Below the pieces are notes generated by a model that saw only the letters and a list, made by a program, of their open reading frames with translations, did no database searches and was not told the origin of the DNA. Positions 59,749 to 64,000 of a stretch of 64,000 nucleotides of DNA are shown here, one piece after another. The position numbers and the translations under genes were made by a program. The stretch is from Saprospiraceae bacterium (GTDB taxonomy: Bacteria; Bacteroidota; Bacteroidia; Chitinophagales; Saprospiraceae): NCBI GenBank assembly GCA_016716185.1, contig JADJWV010000002.1, positions 2,208,501 through 2,272,500 of the forward strand. Reading direction: 5' to 3'. Position 1 is the stretch's first letter, and each line of letters starts with the position of its first letter.

Positions 59749-61707
59749 TCATTTCGTCTTCACCGACATCAACTTTTTCACGATATCGGCATCGATGGCC
59801 ATGCCCCGGTTGATCGCATCTTGCGCTCTGGCTTTATCTCCAAGCCGAGTGTAAGTGATGTATAAATTAGCCCAGGTGCTGGCGCTATTGGGATTGATTT
59901 CAACAGATTTGAGTAAATACTCCAGTGATTTTAAAAGATAGCCCATTTCCGCCTCAACACTACCCAGTAATTCCAAAACCTGATCATCCTGATTATTGAG
60001 TTTGTAGGATTTTAGCAAGGCATTTTTTGCAGCAGAGTTGTTGCTGTCATCATAAAAATATTTTCTGCCCAATTCCCTTAAAGCTTTTTGGTAATTTTTG
60101 ATGATCGAAGCGTCTGCTGGATTGAGATCTATATATTTTTCATAGGTCACAACCGCTTCGGGATAATTTTTATTGAGATAATAGGCATTGCCTAAAAGGA
60201 AAATGCAGTCTGAATAACGGGGGTAAACTTTTACGGCCTTATTTAAATAACCAATAGCCTGGGTCAATAAATGTTTATTCGACTCTTTGTCTGCAGAATT
60301 CCTGTAATTCTCCAATAAAGTAAATCCCAGAGAGGAGTTGAGTTTTGCTGAATTGGAAGAATGTTTAATGTCTGCAGTAAATAATGTAAGATTATCTTTC
60401 CAATCGAGGTTTCTGGTAAAGGTTCTTGCACTAAAAGCTAAAATCAAAATCAGGAATACAACCATCCCCATTTTAAACTTATCGATAACAGCATATTTGA
60501 GGAACCAGGCAAACACCAAACAAAGTCCAAGCGAAGGCATAAATGCAAATCTTTCACCCATGTAAGCTCCTGTATTGACAAATAAATTAGATGCGGGCAA
60601 AAGTGCGATGATAAAAAACATCAAACCGTAACTGATAACCGGTAAGGATTTTCTCCATTTGATAATTAAAACAATAAATAACAAGTACAACATTAGTGAA
60701 ATGACAGCTGCCGGAGAAGCAATAGCATAAGTTGAAATACTCTTAGGAGCATAATCGTGCGTAAGTGGGTAGGGAAAGATATGCAGATAAATATACCTTA
60801 ATAAGGTATAAAGGATCGTACCGATTCTATCTGCATCCTGCATCAATAAAATTTTCTCTCCGCGTACTGTCAGGAATGGATTTTCAAGGAAATTTCTGGA
60901 ATCCACATAGAGTTGAGTTCCCAATACAGCCAATCTGCAAACTACGTATATAGTTGCAGCAGCGACCATTGGTATAATACTTTTCAGCAGACTTCTTTTA
61001 TCTATTGGAGTAAAATAGAACAATGCAAGTGGAAGTAATACAAGCCATACAATAGCATGTTCTTTGGAAAACAAAGCAAACAGGAACCATAAACCCGCAA
61101 GAGTTAATTGCAGAATGCCTTTGCTTTTTTGGTATTTCAATACAGAATTTACGGAGAGCAAGGAAAACAACAATACAAAAATTTCATCCAGGCTTTTAAT
61201 ATTGGCCACTACTTCAGAATGCAAGGGATGCACTGCAAATAAACAAGCCGAAATCATTGCCAAGGCATTTGCATCTGCAGGATATTTATAAGCTAACAAT
61301 TTCTGTATGATGTTGAACAGTAAAAAGCATAAAAGACCATAAAACAGCAGGTGAATAAGATGTGCTAAAAAAGCCTGATTACCGAAAATTTGCTTTTCGA
61401 CAGCAAAGAAAGCTAACGTTAGAGGTCTGTACCGGTTCTCACTAACCGTACTCCCTTTTCCACTTCCGGTAAAATATCCTTCGAAGCTGTTGCTGCTAAA
61501 AATCTGAGGTATGCCCGAAATCCCTTTCTGTACGTACTGGTTTTCCGTATAAACAACTTTGTCATCCAATACAAATCCATGAAATAATGTATTTAAATTG
61601 GGCAATAAGGCACACAAAAGGACTACAACTACTTGCCATTTATAACTCAGCGTAAACCACGAGCGTAAGACTGTCATCCAATACTTGATTTTGATAAGCG
61701 TGCGCAA
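59749..61707 (-). CDS. TMTC-like membrane glycosyltransferase with C-terminal TPR repeats
   Basis: The 652-residue protein has about ten membrane segments (about 22-435) followed by TPR units (about 450-650, with YFLNKNYPEAVVTYEKYIDLNPADASIIKNY-type repeats). The first loop contains HGFVLDDKVVYTENQYV with a DD motif and later RYRPLTLAFFAVE; the third segment has FAVHPLHSEVVANIKSLDE. These are the marks of the TMTC/GT-C family, whose animal members transfer mannose to proteins. Bacterial relatives are mostly untested. The protein probably uses a lipid-linked sugar in the cytoplasmic membrane. It lies 17 bases after the MFS gene on the same strand and may be co-transcribed with it. Confidence 0.87.
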   Translation of the reverse strand: MRTLIKIKYWMTVLRSWFTLSYKWQVVVVLLCALLPNLNTLFHGFVLDDKVVYTENQYVQKGISGIPQIFSSNSFEGYFTGSGKGSTVSENRYRPLTLAFFAVEKQIFGNQAFLAHLIHLLFYGLLCFLLFNIIQKLLAYKYPADANALAMISACLFAVHPLHSEVVANIKSLDEIFVLLFSLLSVNSVLKYQKSKGILQLTLAGLWFLFALFSKEHAIVWLVLLPLALFYFTPIDKRSLLKSIIPMVAAATIYVVCRLAVLGTQLYVDSRNFLENPFLTVRGEKILLMQDADRIGTILYTLLRYIYLHIFPYPLTHDYAPKSISTYAIASPAAVISLMLYLLFIVLIIKWRKSLPVISYGLMFFIIALLPASNLFVNTGAYMGERFAFMPSLGLCLVFAWFLKYAVIDKFKMGMVVFLILILAFSARTFTRNLDWKDNLTLFTADIKHSSNSAKLNSSLGFTLLENYRNSADKESNKHLLTQAIGYLNKAVKVYPRYSDCIFLLGNAYYLNKNYPEAVVTYEKYIDLNPADASIIKNYQKALRELGRKYFYDDSNNSAAKNALLKSYKLNNQDDQVLELLGSVEAEMGYLLKSLEYLLKSVEINPNSASTWANLYITYTRLGDKARAQDAINRGMAIDADIVKKLMSVKTK

Positions 61708-61724
61708 AGATAGGATATACTTGC

Positions 61725-62951
61725 TTAAGCATACCTTTCTGCAGGATAAGATACTTCATTTTTATACATGCCGTAATACCCAAGCGCCACGATTGCAGAC
61801 ATACCGCCGACTACCCACCACAAAACTTCAAAGCCGAAATGATCAGCTATAGCACTCCCGCTATAACTGCCACAAATATGTGCAATGCTGTATGACATGG
61901 TATATAAGGAAGCATACTGTCCAATGGTTGTAGGCTTGCTCCTTGCCATCATAAAACTGAGCATAAACGGCATGGAAAGAATTTCACCCAGGGTAATGAT
62001 TCCGGCTGAAAGCATGGCCAGTGAAAATCCATTGATGTTTACAATATTGAATATGACATAAGACAAGCCTGTAATGAAAGTCCCTACAGCCATCAATTTA
62101 AGTTTGTTGGCAGCACCCAGTGAATAAACCGTAATCATTTCAAATGCGGCAATCAACAATCCATTGATAGCCATGATCCAACCAATAGATGATTCATCCA
62201 AATGCAATTCTGTTTTTAAATATACAGGCAAGGTTGTAAATAATTGAAAAAAACAAATTCCAAAAAATACACTTAGAAATACAAATAAAAGATAGAATTT
62301 ATCTTTATACGGAGACAGATCCTTCTTTTCAACTCCAGATTTAACCCCCTTATCCATTGATTTTTTTACAGGTGGCAAAGCATATAATACAACCAGAGCA
62401 GCAGCCATATTTGTCAATCCATCGACCCAAAAAAGTAATAAATAATTATGTGCCGCGATCCAACCTCCCATCGCTGCCCCAAAGGCCCACCCTAAATTAA
62501 CAGATAGTCGGACCAGTGAGCCGCTGCGCGTTAAACTCTCTTGTCCGCTGTATTCCGAAATCGCTGCCATGCTTGCCGGTCTGAATGCTTCATTGACAAC
62601 AGCCATTACAAATGTTCCTGCGCAAATCCACCAATAACTTTGCAAAAACGACAATGAAATAAAAGATAAGCCTCCTAAAAAAAGCGTGATGATCATAATG
62701 CGGTAAAAACCATAACGATCAGAAAGTTTACCGCCAATAAATGAACCAACGATGGATCCTATTCCAAAACAAGCCAGCACAAATCCTGCCTTGGTGATGC
62801 TCACCCCAATTTTTTGGGTCATGTACATAGACATAAAAGGAACCACCATGGTACCAGCCCTGTTCACCAACTGCACGCAGGCGAGCAGCCAAATATTGCG
62901 GTGCAATCCGGCAAATGAATTCTTATATAAATCAATGATCCGACCCGGCAT
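61725..62951 (-). CDS. Major facilitator superfamily transporter
   Basis: From ATG 62951 the protein has 408 residues and 12 predicted membrane segments; an ATG at 62978 would add nine residues. The loop motif GGKLSDRYGFYRIMI between helices 2 and 3 is the standard MFS signature, and FGAAMGGWIAAHNY follows helix 5. The family resembles drug:proton antiporter type exporters, but the substrate cannot be read. The TMTC-like gene follows after 17 bases. The upstream region is shared with the divergent sodium:solute symporter. Confidence 0.88.
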   Translation of the reverse strand: MPGRIIDLYKNSFAGLHRNIWLLACVQLVNRAGTMVVPFMSMYMTQKIGVSITKAGFVLACFGIGSIVGSFIGGKLSDRYGFYRIMIITLFLGGLSFISLSFLQSYWWICAGTFVMAVVNEAFRPASMAAISEYSGQESLTRSGSLVRLSVNLGWAFGAAMGGWIAAHNYLLLFWVDGLTNMAAALVVLYALPPVKKSMDKGVKSGVEKKDLSPYKDKFYLLFVFLSVFFGICFFQLFTTLPVYLKTELHLDESSIGWIMAINGLLIAAFEMITVYSLGAANKLKLMAVGTFITGLSYVIFNIVNINGFSLAMLSAGIITLGEILSMPFMLSFMMARSKPTTIGQYASLYTMSYSIAHICGSYSGSAIADHFGFEVLWWVVGGMSAIVALGYYGMYKNEVSYPAERYA

Positions 62952-63059
62952 ATTGCAAATAAAAAAAAACGATCGCATGATTTAAAGAAGGCTCATTGAA
63001 CTTAACAACAAATTATCAAGATTAACGAAAAATTGTTTTATTTGCTGCAGTTTAAAAAT

Positions 63060-64000
63060 ATGGATCATTCAATACTTCTTGCTTTCTTGTTATTTGCTTA
63101 TTTCGCGGTGTTGCTATGGATCGCCAAAATCACATCAAAGGACGCAAGCAACGAAAGTTTCTTTATAGGTAAAAGAAGTTCCAAATGGTACGTGGTTGCT
63201 TTTGGAATGATCGGAACCTCCTTAAGCGGAGTAACGTTTATTTCGGTGCCGGGTACGGTTGGAACTCAGGGCTTTCATTATTTTCAGATTGTCATTGGTT
63301 ATTTTATAGGATATTTCGCCGTCGCATTTATTTTGCTTCCGGTATATTACAAACTGGGCTTGCATTCGATCTACCATTTCCTTCGTCACCGGTTTGGAAT
63401 GATGGCCTATAAAACCGGTGCTTCTTTTTTTATCCTTTCAAGAACGGTTGGCGCAACCGCTCGTTTGTATCTGGTGATTAATGTACTTCAGTTATTCATT
63501 CTGAATGACCTCGGTATCAATTTTGCATGGACGGCCATCGCAATTTTGGTGATGATCCTGCTTTATACGGTTCAGGGTGGTGTAAAAACCATCGTATGGA
63601 CAGACACCCTTCAGACTTTTTTCATGCTCCTGGGTTTATTTGTTTGCACCTGGTTAATCATCAATCAGCTCAATCTGGATTTTATAGGTTCTGTGAATCT
63701 GCTCGATGAAAAAAATTACCTCCGGATATTTAACACCGACATCAACAGCTCATCCCATTTTCTAAAACACATCATTGGTGGAGCCTTGGTGACCATAAGC
63801 ATGACCGGTATGGATCAGGAGATGATGCAAAAGAACATCAGCGTAAGCAATTTAAAGGATTCTCAAAAAAACATGGTTGTATTCAGCATCATTTTACTTT
63901 TTGTAAATCTGCTGTTTTTAATTTTAGGAGGATTGTTATATGTCTATGCAGAATCGCAGGGCATTCCAGCTAAAGGAGATGATCTATTTCCATTCATCGC
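63060..64000 (+). CDS. Sodium:solute symporter family protein (3'-partial)
   Basis: The frame from ATG 63060 is open to the window end, 313 codons. It begins MDHSILLAFLLFAYFAVLLW, then has SFFIGKRSSKWYVVAFGMIGTSLSGVTFISVPG, the N-terminal signature of the SSS family, and IYHFLRHRFG and GATARLYLVINVLQLFIL further on. GMDQEMMQKNISVSNLKDSQKNM is the usual loop after helix 7. The family imports small solutes (sugars, sialic acid, amino acids, ions) with sodium. The last third lies outside the window. The gene is divergent from the MFS gene. Confidence 0.93.
   Translation, partial: MDHSILLAFLLFAYFAVLLWIAKITSKDASNESFFIGKRSSKWYVVAFGMIGTSLSGVTFISVPGTVGTQGFHYFQIVIGYFIGYFAVAFILLPVYYKLGLHSIYHFLRHRFGMMAYKTGASFFILSRTVGATARLYLVINVLQLFILNDLGINFAWTAIAILVMILLYTVQGGVKTIVWTDTLQTFFMLLGLFVCTWLIINQLNLDFIGSVNLLDEKNYLRIFNTDINSSSHFLKHIIGGALVTISMTGMDQEMMQKNISVSNLKDSQKNMVVFSIILLFVNLLFLILGGLLYVYAESQGIPAKGDDLFPFI

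Overview
The window is chromosomal DNA of a gliding-type Bacteroidetes, most probably from the Saprospiraceae or close kin. The evidence is a complete gldKLMN cluster with a PorP/SprF gene next to it, a gldA-gldF-gldG ABC transporter operon, a giant surface protein with a type IX secretion C-terminal domain, a hybrid two-component regulator, TonB-linked outer membrane proteins, and promoters of the Bacteroidetes TTG / TAnnTTTG type. I found no rRNA, tRNA, CRISPR array, transposase or phage gene.

Layout. 1-12.3 kb: the 3' part of a hybrid histidine kinase/AraC regulator, a methyltransferase-like gene without a SAM-binding glycine motif, and a 3003-residue modular adhesin. 12.5-18.9 kb: ftsX, a DUF3098 gene and truB, then gldA, gldF, gldG and a DUF4340 gene. 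19.1-26.2 kb: a zinc phospholipase/nuclease-like exported protein, then an opposite-strand operon (rimK-like ligase, aspartoacylase-like hydrolase, PBP4, methyltransferase), then a UMF1-type MFS permease. 26.5-32 kb: a beta-helix lipoprotein and a glycosyltransferase group that includes a 51-residue membrane protein. 32.5-41.1 kb (minus strand): gldN, gldM, gldL, gldK, porP/sprF, a YyaL-type thioredoxin protein, an MBL hydrolase and a small unknown gene. 41.5-44 kb: a PorT-like barrel, a lipoprotein, and a metal ABC permease fused to a DtxR-like domain. 44-52.6 kb: a putative sigma-factor regulon. 52.8-64 kb: a TonB-linked receptor, rbfA, recG, an ankyrin protein, a 2-hydroxyacid dehydrogenase, a TMTC-like TPR membrane protein, an MFS permease and the start of a sodium:solute symporter.

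The observation I rate highest is in 44.8-52.6 kb. Four transcription units share one bipartite upstream element, [G/C]CCTTAAT - exactly 12 nt - TT[T/C]ACAC, preceded by A/T tracts. The units are an ECF-like sigma factor with a translationally coupled membrane TPR partner, a small exported twin-CX3C protein, an exported TPR-like protein, and an exported subtilisin plus CHAT-protease pair. This looks like an autoregulated envelope regulon with two different proteases. I do not recognise it as a described system.

The second theme is non-coding. In-phase 7-bp and 8-bp tandem arrays sit at four of the six convergent gene junctions and at one tandem junction. The 8-bp arrays occur beside palindromic-ended GTCCCGA elements, several of them 59-60 bp long. 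These repeats look like a dispersed family of intergenic elements and are not coding.
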